Below are positions 17,957 to 26,690 of a stretch of DNA of 64,000 bases, in pieces. Both the position numbers and the translations under genes were made by a program. Numbering within the stretch: the first letter of the stretch is position 1; every line of letters starts with the position of its first letter. This DNA comes from Pseudolysobacter antarcticus (GTDB lineage Bacteria; Pseudomonadota; Gammaproteobacteria; Xanthomonadales; Rhodanobacteraceae). Where the stretch lies: positions 4,030,001-4,094,000 of the forward strand of contig NZ_CP035704.1 of the NCBI RefSeq assembly GCF_004168365.1, read 5' to 3'. The notes under the pieces are model-generated. The model did not search any database, was not told the DNA's origin, and worked only from the letters and a program-made list of their open reading frames with translations.

Positions 17957-20023
17957 TCAAGGCGACGGCAGATCAAAGCCATCGCGAAAAATCCCATCCG
18001 TCGGTGCGCCCCATAAGGCATACGCCGATTCGCTGAATTGTGTGGCGGCGCTGGGCGCGCCGAATAGCGGGATGACTTCGATCGCAAAACTGCTGCCCGC
18101 GGCGACACCTGACAGCGGTGCATCCTGATCCTGCCAATAGCGCAGCGGATCGGCGGCGGCATACGGGAAATATCCGGCTGTCACTCCATTCACCTTGATT
18201 TGCGCCGGTACGCTCGCCATCTGTACATCGAGCACACGGCGCAAGCGCAGCGGTATCGCTGACATCGGCAAATCGAAGTGGAAACTGCTGCTGCCATCGA
18301 CCAGATGACAGCTCGTGGCGCTGCGCGATGTCGGCGGCTCACTCTCGTAATTCGCGCCGTTCAAAGCGCTGCAAGTCGCACTGACAGGATGCTGATAACC
18401 AAAACGCGACGACGCATTCGCGGCACCCACGTCGAACTGCGCATATGGCGACAACAACACTTGCCGCTGTCCATAACCGTAGAACACCACGTTGGCGCAA
18501 GTCGGTACGGACTGGTTCGGCGCCGCGCCCGGCTCCAGACGAAAATCCAGCGCGTTTTGCCAGGTCAAACTGTCGCCCAGCAGTAACCGCCACGCATTCG
18601 TGGTGGCGCTGATATCGACATGGCTCGCGCCGGAAAATGCCTGCGAATATTCGCGCATGCCGTTGCCGCCGCCGTCGAAATAGAATCCGCCGTTGAAAAA
18701 ATCCTCAAGCCCGGTGCCATACCAATGCGGCTGCGCTGAGCCGTCGATGTAAACCCGCTCATCGCCTTCGAGATAACCCGCATCGGTCACGCCGTTCGCG
18801 TGATACTCGCCGCTGATGCCGACGATGCGCCCGGCACCGAATTGCGTCAGCAACACCAAGTCGGAAGCAACGCCGCATTGCTGACTTTGGGTCGCGAAAA
18901 ACGGCGCAGCATCGGCCGGCACAATCGTGTTATCCAGTGTCAGTTCGCTATCGACGCTGGTACTCGCGGCCAGCGTGTTATCGGCTACCAATGTGACTTG
19001 CACGGACTGCCGGAATGGCATCGGAAACCATGCGTATACCCAGCCCGAAACATCCTCGCCGAGCAACACACCGCGCGGTGGTGTGAGCGTAGTTGTAGGC
19101 GTCGCGAAAAATGCCGATAGCGGCAAATCGATGCTGCTCGACCCATCGATATCTACGCGCAGATGCAAGCTGTCGTAGGCGTTGCGTGGTACGTGCAAAC
19201 GCAGGCCACGCAACCAACCGCTGCCATTTTGCATGAGCAAGGTATGGCTATCTCCCGCCGAAAATGCCGTTGTCGCTGACAGCGCAGCCAAGCCACCGGC
19301 CCACGGATCATCACCGTGATGCGCGAGAAAATTCGTGAGGGCGGGAAATGTGCTGGCCGCGGAAAAACTACTGCCGACCGTGCCGGGCGGCAGACGGTGA
19401 TACTGGAATTGATACCACAGCAGATGCTGATAATCGGGATCGCCGCCGAGTACCGGAATGCACGGATTCGGCAGCCCTTGCACATCGCTCAAGCTGATGC
19501 GTAAACCCTGCGCATACGTTATGGGCACGTAACTCACATAACCGCCACTGGAGCTGCTCCGATCGCTCACGAGCGGTGGCTGGAACGGCACGGTACTGCC
19601 ATCGAACAACGCCGCGAGCGGCAAGCTCAGAGTCGGCGTACTGGCGCCGTCGAGATAAATCTTTGCGCTGATCGCCGGATCGATGCAGCGGCTCATACCA
19701 TCGCCGGTGGTTAGCCAGAATCGCGTGAGCGCACCGGCACCAAGATCATCGAATATCGTGATTTCACCGCCGCTCGAATACAGCCCGCGATTCGGATACG
19801 GATTATTCGCCAGCGGCGTCGGCGCGGAAAAACCATCGCGATCGTAACGACAGCCGCCGTAACAATGCGATGAGTGTTCCAGCACCATGTCGCTTGGATC
19901 GAGACGCGCCAATAGACTCGGTCTCGTCCAGTACTGCCACGGCAAATCTTGCGCGAACGCGACGCGTGACAAACACGTCAGCGCAACACCGCAAATCCAC
20001 ACAAGGCGCAAAGAACCGCGCAT
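17957..20023 (-). CDS. Secreted DUF2961 (GH172-like) protein
   Basis: A 688-residue exported protein with a signal peptide (LRLVWICGVALTCLSRVAFA). The mature protein contains the pattern seen in DUF2961/glycoside hydrolase family 172: YSSGGEITIFDDLGAGALTRFWLT near residue 85, a later EGDERVYIDG and GTGLEDFFNGGFYF near residues 425-450. GH172 enzymes act on fructans and arabinofuranosides. Whether this one is a hydrolase is not shown. Two beta-rich barrels joined in tandem fit the length. The tail GIFRDGFDLPSP resembles the FRNGFE end of the metalloprotease at 7649. It is convergent with the beta-barrel gene. Confidence 0.78.
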   Translation of the reverse strand: MRGSLRLVWICGVALTCLSRVAFAQDLPWQYWTRPSLLARLDPSDMVLEHSSHCYGGCRYDRDGFSAPTPLANNPYPNRGLYSSGGEITIFDDLGAGALTRFWLTTGDGMSRCIDPAISAKIYLDGASTPTLSLPLAALFDGSTVPFQPPLVSDRSSSSGGYVSYVPITYAQGLRISLSDVQGLPNPCIPVLGGDPDYQHLLWYQFQYHRLPPGTVGSSFSAASTFPALTNFLAHHGDDPWAGGLAALSATTAFSAGDSHTLLMQNGSGWLRGLRLHVPRNAYDSLHLRVDIDGSSSIDLPLSAFFATPTTTLTPPRGVLLGEDVSGWVYAWFPMPFRQSVQVTLVADNTLAASTSVDSELTLDNTIVPADAAPFFATQSQQCGVASDLVLLTQFGAGRIVGISGEYHANGVTDAGYLEGDERVYIDGSAQPHWYGTGLEDFFNGGFYFDGGGNGMREYSQAFSGASHVDISATTNAWRLLLGDSLTWQNALDFRLEPGAAPNQSVPTCANVVFYGYGQRQVLLSPYAQFDVGAANASSRFGYQHPVSATCSALNGANYESEPPTSRSATSCHLVDGSSSFHFDLPMSAIPLRLRRVLDVQMASVPAQIKVNGVTAGYFPYAAADPLRYWQDQDAPLSGVAAGSSFAIEVIPLFGAPSAATQFSESAYALWGAPTDGIFRDGFDLPSP

Positions 20024-20079
20024 GCCACTCTCTCGATCCGACCGCTCGATCGCATCATACGACGGTCAATCGTAGGTCC

Positions 20080-21369
20080 CTAATGCGCCTCGCCAGTCAG
20101 CGCCACATCAGGGGTATCCGGCAGCTCACTGCGCGATATCACCACCGCAGTGGCGAGGTCGCCAGTGACGTTAAGCGCGGTGCGGCACATGTCAAGAAAT
20201 CGGTCGACGCCAAGGATCAGGCCGATCGATTCCGGTGGTACATGCAGATAACCCAGGATCATTGCGATCACAGGCAACGATCCCGCCGGCACACCTGCTG
20301 TACCGATGCTGCCGACGATGCATAAACCCATCACCATCGCTTGTTGCGCGACGCTCAGATCGACGCCGTAACACTGCGCGAGAAATATCGTGGTGAGGCC
20401 CTCGAACAGCGCCGTGCCGTGATGATTCGCACTCGCGCCGATGGTCAGCACAAAACGCGCGACTTTCGGCGGCAGCTTGAGATTTTGCTCGGCGACCTTG
20501 ATCGTGGTCGGCAAGGTGCCGGTGCTGGATGCGGTGGAGAACGCGGTGAGAATCGCTTCCTGACTCTCGCGGAAAAATTTCAGCGGGCTCATGCGGCCCA
20601 CGGTTTTTACCCACAGCGCGAGTATCACGAACATGTGGATCGCGATCGCCAGGATCACCGTGATCGCGTATTTGCCGAGCTTGCCGAGCAGATCCCAACC
20701 GAAGCGCGCGCTCAGCGCAAACATCAGCGCGGCGACCGCGTACGGCGTCAGTTTGATCACGAGCCCGATCAAGGTCATCACGAGCTCGTTCAGACCTTTC
20801 ACCATCTGACGGAAGGCTTCGGTGGCCGGCGTCGGCTTGAGCACCATCGCGATGCCGAGCATGAGCGCAAAAAACATCACCGCGAGCAATTGATCGTCAG
20901 CCGCCGCATGCACGACGTTTTTCGGCACGACGCCGAGGATCAGCTCGACGCCGGAAAGGCTCGGATGCGCGTCGGCAATCGCGCGGGCCTTGTCGCTCGA
21001 GCCGTGGATCACAGCGGCAAGCGTGGCCGGATCGAGCCCGACCCCGGGCTTGATCACATTCACCACGACCAGGCCAACGCCGATCGCAATCGACGTCACC
21101 ACGGCGGTGTAGACCAGCATGCGACCGCCGACACGCCCGAGACTGGCGATGTCGCCGAGTTCGGTGACGCCGAGGATCAGCGCGGTAAACATCAGCGGCA
21201 ATACCAGCATGAACAGCAAGCGCAAAAACAACTGGCCGACCGGTGCGGCGATATAGTCGATCAAACCCGTGACGAAGCTCGAGTCCTGGCCGAACTTGTA
21301 CGCAGCGAGACCCGCCAGCGTTCCGGCGACAAAGCCGATCAGCACTTTGGTATGTAGCGCAAGTTTCAT
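20080..21369 (-). CDS. Dicarboxylate/amino-acid:cation symporter (DAACS family)
   Basis: A 429-residue inner-membrane transporter of the GltP/DctA type, which takes up C4-dicarboxylates or acidic amino acids with Na+ or H+. It has about eight membrane helices and the two re-entrant hairpins. The HP1 tip is seen as AFSTASSTGTLPTTIKVAEQ, and FVLTIGASANHHGTALFEG corresponds to helix 7 with the NMDGT motif of the family, here NHHGT. ATG at 21369 (MKLALHTKVLIGF) is preferred to the upstream ATG at 21396. No sensor or regulator gene is adjacent. Confidence 0.9.
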   Translation of the reverse strand: MKLALHTKVLIGFVAGTLAGLAAYKFGQDSSFVTGLIDYIAAPVGQLFLRLLFMLVLPLMFTALILGVTELGDIASLGRVGGRMLVYTAVVTSIAIGVGLVVVNVIKPGVGLDPATLAAVIHGSSDKARAIADAHPSLSGVELILGVVPKNVVHAAADDQLLAVMFFALMLGIAMVLKPTPATEAFRQMVKGLNELVMTLIGLVIKLTPYAVAALMFALSARFGWDLLGKLGKYAITVILAIAIHMFVILALWVKTVGRMSPLKFFRESQEAILTAFSTASSTGTLPTTIKVAEQNLKLPPKVARFVLTIGASANHHGTALFEGLTTIFLAQCYGVDLSVAQQAMVMGLCIVGSIGTAGVPAGSLPVIAMILGYLHVPPESIGLILGVDRFLDMCRTALNVTGDLATAVVISRSELPDTPDVALTGEAH

Positions 21370-21489
21370 GATGTGCTGCGTCCGAATCCGATCCAAGGCG
21401 CGCAGTGTGCGAGAGCAAGGGGACGAAACGCAAACGAGCGACGCGGATTACACGTCACGCGCGCCGATGTGGCGATGAATCAACGCCGA

Positions 21490-23232
21490 TCAGATGCGTG
21501 TCGGATACAATGGCGGCAGTACCGAATCGGTTTTATTTTGGACGTCTGGATGGCCAAATGAAATCAGGCCGGCGAATGCCTTGGCGACACGTTCGGCCAA
21601 ACCTGCGCCATTGCCATCGCCGTAGCGCGCGCGTTCGAGCAGAACCAGGGATTCGCGTTGCGATGTATCGCCCACCAGTGCCGCAAGCTCGCCGAGGCTG
21701 CGCAGGTCGGGGCGGTACAAACGTGCCCAGCGCAGCAATGCTTGCGCCGCCGCATCGAGGTCGTTGCGTCCGCACGCGGCGCGAAATGCGTTACGCGGCT
21801 TGCTGTCATCGATCGTGGTCGCGACCGCGTCGAGTTTGTTGGTCGCGGCATGGCTGGCGCGACGCTGGCGCAAATACCAGAACAATCCGCCCAGCGCACT
21901 GAACGTCCACAACAGCAAACTCGCGAGCGCCAGCCAGCGCCATGTTTGTGCCTGATTCTGCGCTGCGATCAACGCCGCAGAATCTGTGGCCGAGGACATT
22001 GCATCCGCAGCCGACTGCGGCGGCGTCGATGCATTTGCCACAGGCGCAGCACCCGCCGCAGGCAGCACGTCGATCTCCTGCGCCGGCACGCTCGCGACAG
22101 CGGCGCGATCATGCTCGGTGTCCCACCAGCGCACTTCGACCTCGGGCAATTTGAGCTTGCCCGCACGTGTCGGCACGATCGCGAATTTTCGATCGCGCTC
22201 GCCGTATTGCCAGGTGCCGTCATCGCGCGTGCGCGTCGCGGATTTGTCCGGATACACTTCGGCGCCATCAACGCTGCCGAGATTCAGTTCGGGCAATTGT
22301 TCGAAGCCCAAGCCCTGCGCCTTGAGGTGCAAGTTCAACGTGATCGGCTCGCCGACACGCACGCTGCTGGTCGCATCCACACCGTCGGCGGTCAAAGTCA
22401 TGCTGGCGGCGGGCAACCACGGACCGGTGCCGGAATCAGCCGGTCGCGCACGCACATCGAGCTGCAACGCATCGGAATGCGCGGCGACAATACGGCCACG
22501 ATTGAAGAAACTGTTCGGATCGTTTGCGTCCTGCGCACGCCCGCGAAAATTGACTGCGGGTAAGGTCACCGCACCGCTTTTTTCTGCCGTAATCGCATAA
22601 TGGCGTTCGAGGATATTGTAGTTGCGGCCATTCAAGTTGCCCTGGTATTGCTTGTCCTGTCCGAGCTTTTTGACCACGATGCCGTCGAGGTGCGGATCTT
22701 CGAGGTTGCCTTCAGTCAGGTTCACCGCGTAATACAGTTTCAGCGTCGCGCGCACTTGCTGTTGCACATACGGCGCATGCGGGTCGACCGTGAGTTCGAC
22801 CATCACATCGCTGACCGGTTTGCCGCTCGCATCGGTGCTGCTGGAGGCCGCCATCGCTTTCACGATCACGCTCAAGGCTTGGGTGCGGGCGCCGCCGATA
22901 TTCAGCGAGGGGATCGTCAGCGTGCCTTCACGTTTGGGTTGCAAACCGACTGCCCACAACACCTTGCTGCTGCTCTGGCCGTTGATGATGTTGATCGAGG
23001 TGCTGCTCGATTTGCCGAGGATGTCAAAATCTTTTTGCAGTACCGTGATATCGGGGTCGCTGTTGCTGGTGCTGCCTTCGAGCTCGACATTCAAGGTCAG
23101 CGTTTCGCCGAGCTGCACGGTATCGCGATCGATCGTCGCGCGCGCACTCGCCGCGTGCGCGCTGACGCCGCCGAGCAATCCGACCAGTAAAAACATCAGC
23201 GCCAAAGTCATGCGCAAGATTAGCGATTTCAC
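21490..23232 (-). CDS. batD: BatD-family membrane protein
   Basis: A 580-residue protein with a signal peptide (ending VSAHAASA), a long beta-rich periplasmic part made of repeated Ig/oxygen-tolerance-type domains, one transmembrane helix near residues 430-455 (LALASLLLWTFSALGGLFWYL) and a cytoplasmic tail. This architecture matches BatD, the last protein of the Bat (Bacteroides aerotolerance) system. Its role is structural or protective in envelope stress, but the mechanism is unknown. The start is GTG at 23232, overlapping the stop of the batB/C gene as GTGA, so translation is probably coupled. Confidence 0.88.
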   Translation of the reverse strand: MKSLILRMTLALMFLLVGLLGGVSAHAASARATIDRDTVQLGETLTLNVELEGSTSNSDPDITVLQKDFDILGKSSSTSINIINGQSSSKVLWAVGLQPKREGTLTIPSLNIGGARTQALSVIVKAMAASSSTDASGKPVSDVMVELTVDPHAPYVQQQVRATLKLYYAVNLTEGNLEDPHLDGIVVKKLGQDKQYQGNLNGRNYNILERHYAITAEKSGAVTLPAVNFRGRAQDANDPNSFFNRGRIVAAHSDALQLDVRARPADSGTGPWLPAASMTLTADGVDATSSVRVGEPITLNLHLKAQGLGFEQLPELNLGSVDGAEVYPDKSATRTRDDGTWQYGERDRKFAIVPTRAGKLKLPEVEVRWWDTEHDRAAVASVPAQEIDVLPAAGAAPVANASTPPQSAADAMSSATDSAALIAAQNQAQTWRWLALASLLLWTFSALGGLFWYLRQRRASHAATNKLDAVATTIDDSKPRNAFRAACGRNDLDAAAQALLRWARLYRPDLRSLGELAALVGDTSQRESLVLLERARYGDGNGAGLAERVAKAFAGLISFGHPDVQNKTDSVLPPLYPTRI

Positions 23233-25217
23233 GGGTGTTGCTCCTTGTCGCCGCCTTGTACACGGCGCTGATATTCGAGTTGGAATTTACGTCGCAGCAA
23301 ACCGCCCGGATCATCGGGAATGCGCTCCAACCATTGCTGCATCGCCTGCTCTTTTTCGGTCGGCGCGATTTCCTCGCGCACCGCCGCGGGCTTGCCGTCT
23401 TTTTGTTGCTGGCCCGGCTCGCCTTGCTGCAAGGCCTTGTCCATCGCCTGTTTGTATTGCTGCTGTTTTTGTTTTTCGTCGGCGGCCTTGGCGTCGGCGG
23501 ATTGTTTGTCGCCTTGCTGCGCGCCGTCTTTTTCGTCGCCAGATTTTTCATCGGCAGACTTGTCATTTTTTGCCGCGCCGGATTTTTTCTTCTCGGCCTC
23601 GGATTTTTCTTTTTGATCCTGCGCGTCGTCGCCGGATTTTTGTTGTTGATCCTGCTGCGCATCGTCGGATTTCTGCTGGGCATCCTTGTCCGCGCCGCTT
23701 TGCTGATCCTTGTTCGTGGCCTGTGATTTATCCTGCGGCGAGGATTGGCTGTCGCCCTTGCCGCCGTCCTGCTGATCCTTGCCTTGATGATCTTTCGAAT
23801 CTTTCTGGCCTTGCTGATTTTTGTCCTGCTGCTGTTTCTGCTTTTGTTTTTCCAGCCACGCCTTGATCGCCTGTTGATTCTTTTCGGCGTCTGCCATTCC
23901 CGGTTGTTGTTTGAGCGCGGCGTCGTAGGCAGCCAGCGCTTCTTCGTAATGTTTCTGGCTCGCCAGCGTATTGCCGAGATTGTATTGCGCATCCGCGCTG
24001 CCAGCGGCCTGGAACGATTGCGCGGCGCGCTCATAATCGCCAGCGCGATACGCCGCCGCACCACGCAACGCCGGATCTTGCGCAAGCGCTTGCGCGGATT
24101 TTGCGTCACCGGCCTTGAGCTGTTCGGCGGCTTGTTGATCTGGCCGCTGCCACAGATCCGCCCAACCCATCGCTTGCGACGGCGTGCTGTGCAGCGTCAA
24201 CAGCAGCGGCAAAATCAACAACCAGCCGCGCCGAAATCCGAGCGCACACAACGGCACCAGCAACAGCAGCAACCACGGCCCGCGATCCTGAAATCGCGGA
24301 CTGACCGCATCAGTGATGCTCGCGTCGCTATCGCCTGCTGCTGCGCCATCGTGCGCACCGAGCAACGCATCGAGATCGGCGCTATCGACACTCAGCGCGG
24401 CGTAGCGTCCGCCGCCTGCACTGGCCAACGCTTGCAACTCGGCAATCTGCAACTTGGGAATCACGACATTGCCATTCGCGTCCTGCAGAAATCCACCACG
24501 CGGCAATGCCACCGGCGCGCCTTGCTCGGTGCCAACGGCCAGCACCGAGATACGCACGCCGCTAGCCAAGGCGCGCTTCGCCGCATCGACGCCGTTACTG
24601 CTGGCCGAGTCGGCGAACAGCACAACATCGCCCGTTTTCAGGCCCGCCTGATGAATGAGTTTTACCGCGCGATCGATCGCATGCGCGGTGTCGTTGCCTG
24701 GCACCGGCATCACACCGGGATCAAGCGGTTCGAGCAGATTGGCAACCGTGTTGGCATCGTCGGTGAGTGGCGCGACGACAAACGCATCACCGGCGTAGGC
24801 GAGCAGCGCGAATTGTCCATCGCTGCCACGCTTGAGCAGATCGCTGATTTTGTAACGCGCGCGTTCGAGTCGGCTTGGCTTGAGATCGCCCGCGAGCATG
24901 CTCGGCGCAAGCTCCAACGCGATGACATGCGCAGCCCGATTTTGAAACAGCGGTTGCGGCAAACGCTCCCATGCTGGACCAGCCAAAGCCAATGCGGTGA
25001 TGACCCAGCATATGGCAATCAACCCACGCGGCAAGCCGGTCGCGGTATTCGTATCGCGCTCGATCAGATACTCCAGCAGATGCGCGTCGACGACGTTGCG
25101 CCACGCGTCGCCCGCACTGCCGAACTGGCGCAGCGCACGCAGCAACAGCGGCAACAACAACAGCGCCAGCAACCACCACGGACGCAGAAAATGAAACTCG
25201 TGCAGCGTCTCAATCAT
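23229..25217 (-). CDS. BatB-BatC fusion: VWA domain plus TPR and charged Q-rich tail
   Basis: A 662-residue inner-membrane protein. An N-terminal helix pair (LRPWWLLALLLLPLLLRAL) is followed by a von Willebrand A domain from about residue 90 to 280, then a helix near 310-330, then TPR repeats around residues 385-445 (YRAGDYERAAQSFQAAG, YNLGNTLASQKHYEEALAAY). A long tail rich in Gln, Lys, Asp and Ser follows (residues about 450-600). VWA plus TPR equals BatB plus BatC in one chain. The metal site, usually DxSxS, reads ELAPS, so it is probably degraded. ATG at 25217 overlaps the batA stop (ATGA). Confidence 0.88.
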   Translation of the reverse strand: MIETLHEFHFLRPWWLLALLLLPLLLRALRQFGSAGDAWRNVVDAHLLEYLIERDTNTATGLPRGLIAICWVITALALAGPAWERLPQPLFQNRAAHVIALELAPSMLAGDLKPSRLERARYKISDLLKRGSDGQFALLAYAGDAFVVAPLTDDANTVANLLEPLDPGVMPVPGNDTAHAIDRAVKLIHQAGLKTGDVVLFADSASSNGVDAAKRALASGVRISVLAVGTEQGAPVALPRGGFLQDANGNVVIPKLQIAELQALASAGGGRYAALSVDSADLDALLGAHDGAAAGDSDASITDAVSPRFQDRGPWLLLLLVPLCALGFRRGWLLILPLLLTLHSTPSQAMGWADLWQRPDQQAAEQLKAGDAKSAQALAQDPALRGAAAYRAGDYERAAQSFQAAGSADAQYNLGNTLASQKHYEEALAAYDAALKQQPGMADAEKNQQAIKAWLEKQKQKQQQDKNQQGQKDSKDHQGKDQQDGGKGDSQSSPQDKSQATNKDQQSGADKDAQQKSDDAQQDQQQKSGDDAQDQKEKSEAEKKKSGAAKNDKSADEKSGDEKDGAQQGDKQSADAKAADEKQKQQQYKQAMDKALQQGEPGQQQKDGKPAAVREEIAPTEKEQAMQQWLERIPDDPGGLLRRKFQLEYQRRVQGGDKEQHP

Positions 25218-26218
25218 GTCGCGAGCGCCCGCGAGAAACGCACATCGCGCAAGCGTGGCGCGATGACGCCGGCAGCGGCCAGCAGCAGCGCGAGTGCGAG
25301 CGGCCAATAGAACAATTCGTCGACCGGGCGGAAATGCTCACTGTCCGCCGCGGACGGTTCGAGCTGATCGATCTCGTGATAAATCTGCGCGAGTTCTTCG
25401 GTGTTGCGCGCACGATAAAAACGCCCGCCGGTTTTCTGCGCCATTTCGCTGAGCATGCCGACATCCAGATCGGCCGATGGATTGACCACCTGGCTGCCGA
25501 AAAAACTGTCGACGCGCATCGCTTCTGCACCGATACCGATGGTGTAGATGCGCACATGCTCGCTCGCCGCAACCTCGGTCGCCTTGTGCGGATCGAGTTC
25601 GCCGGAGTTGTTGACGCCGTCGGTGAGCAGGATCAGCACGCGCTGATTTTGCGGGCGCGCATGGAGGCGCTTCACCGACAATCCGATCGCATCGCCGATC
25701 GCGGTTTCGCGCCCGGCCAAGCCGACCGCGGATTCGTTGAGCTGGGTCAATACGGTGTTGCGATCGAACGTGAGCGGCGTCATCAGGAACGCCTGCGAGC
25801 CGAACAGCACGAGCCCAATGCGATCGCCGATACGCCGCTGGATGAAATCGCCAGCGATGGCCTTGACTGCATCGAAGCGCGTCGCAGCCTGGCCACCGAG
25901 CGCCATGTCGCGCGTATCCATGCTGCCCGAGGTATCCACGGCCAGCAGCAGGTCGCGACCGCTGCGCGGCAGATCGACGATATCGCCAACCCATTGCGGC
26001 CGCGCCGCAGCGGTCAGCAAGGCCAGCCAGACCAATGCCGCGAGCACGCTGCGCAGGCGCGGCACCGGACTGGCGCCACGTGCCTGATCCAGCGCGAGAC
26101 CGCCGTACGGCAGGCGCAGTGCGGCACTCGGCACGTTCGCCGCTGGCGATCGTAACCACGCGATCAACAGCGGCAGCGGCAATGCAAAAAATACCCAGAG
26201 CCACGCCCACTCAAGCAT
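25214..26218 (-). CDS. batA: BatA-type VWA membrane protein
   Basis: A 334-residue protein with a membrane helix at the N-terminus, another near residues 55-72, a VWA domain, and a C-terminal helix (FYWPLALALLLAAAGVIAP). The MIDAS motif is intact (LLLAVDTSGSMDTRDM near residue 95), with later conserved VLILLTDGVNNSGE. It is the metal-binding VWA subunit of the Bat system and is thought to face the periplasm together with BatB. It overlaps both neighbours by a few bases, giving a tightly packed operon. Confidence 0.92.
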   Translation of the reverse strand: MLEWAWLWVFFALPLPLLIAWLRSPAANVPSAALRLPYGGLALDQARGASPVPRLRSVLAALVWLALLTAAARPQWVGDIVDLPRSGRDLLLAVDTSGSMDTRDMALGGQAATRFDAVKAIAGDFIQRRIGDRIGLVLFGSQAFLMTPLTFDRNTVLTQLNESAVGLAGRETAIGDAIGLSVKRLHARPQNQRVLILLTDGVNNSGELDPHKATEVAASEHVRIYTIGIGAEAMRVDSFFGSQVVNPSADLDVGMLSEMAQKTGGRFYRARNTEELAQIYHEIDQLEPSAADSEHFRPVDELFYWPLALALLLAAAGVIAPRLRDVRFSRALAT

Positions 26219-26690
26219 GTGAGCTCCTCAGCACGGCACAGGTCCAGCGACGTGTGAGGGCGATCAACGCCGGCGCGTCAAACGGCTGCGCCGGACGATA
26301 CGGCGCATCCAGCAACACGCGACCGATCCCGGTACGAAATTCTTGCGTGCCTGCGGCGGTATCAAGATGATCGAGCCACGCATCGCCACTCAGTGCCACA
26401 GCGTGCGGCATGCGCAGCAGCGTGACTCGGCGCAAATATTGCGATAAATCGGCAGCGAGTTTCAGGTGATTCTGCTGACCGTGAAACGAGGTGACAATGT
26501 TTTCAAATTCCGCCAGCGCGCGAACGCTGCGCCGCCGTTGCCGCCAGCGCGGCACGCTGAAACGCACAATCAACGCAATCATTACGAACAGCACGAATGC
26601 CAGCAACCACCAGCCCGGCGCGGGCGGCCACCACGACGGATCGGGCGGCAGATGGATATCCTGCAGGACTGGCGCGTCGTTCGGATTCAC
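26211..26690 (-). CDS. DUF4381 domain membrane protein
   Basis: A 159-residue protein beginning with a short Pro/Trp-rich stretch (LPPDPSWWPPAPGWW) and one transmembrane helix (LLAFVLFVMIALIVRF), then a cytoplasmic helical domain. This is the layout of DUF4381, which is regularly found between DUF58 and batA. Function is unknown, probably an assembly partner of the Bat complex. The start is GTG at 26690, overlapping the DUF58 stop as GTGA. The 3' end overlaps batA by 8 bases. Confidence 0.85.
   Translation of the reverse strand: MNPNDAPVLQDIHLPPDPSWWPPAPGWWLLAFVLFVMIALIVRFSVPRWRQRRRSVRALAEFENIVTSFHGQQNHLKLAADLSQYLRRVTLLRMPHAVALSGDAWLDHLDTAAGTQEFRTGIGRVLLDAPYRPAQPFDAPALIALTRRWTCAVLRSSHA

Noticed and set aside
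20341-21357. Plus-strand open frame (338 codons) opposite the symporter
   Set aside because: Highly charged, no hydrophobic core or motif; the complementary frame is an intact symporter.
23745-25310. Plus-strand open frame (521 codons) opposite the batB/C gene
   Set aside because: Arg/Gln-rich antisense frame; the other strand encodes VWA and TPR domains.
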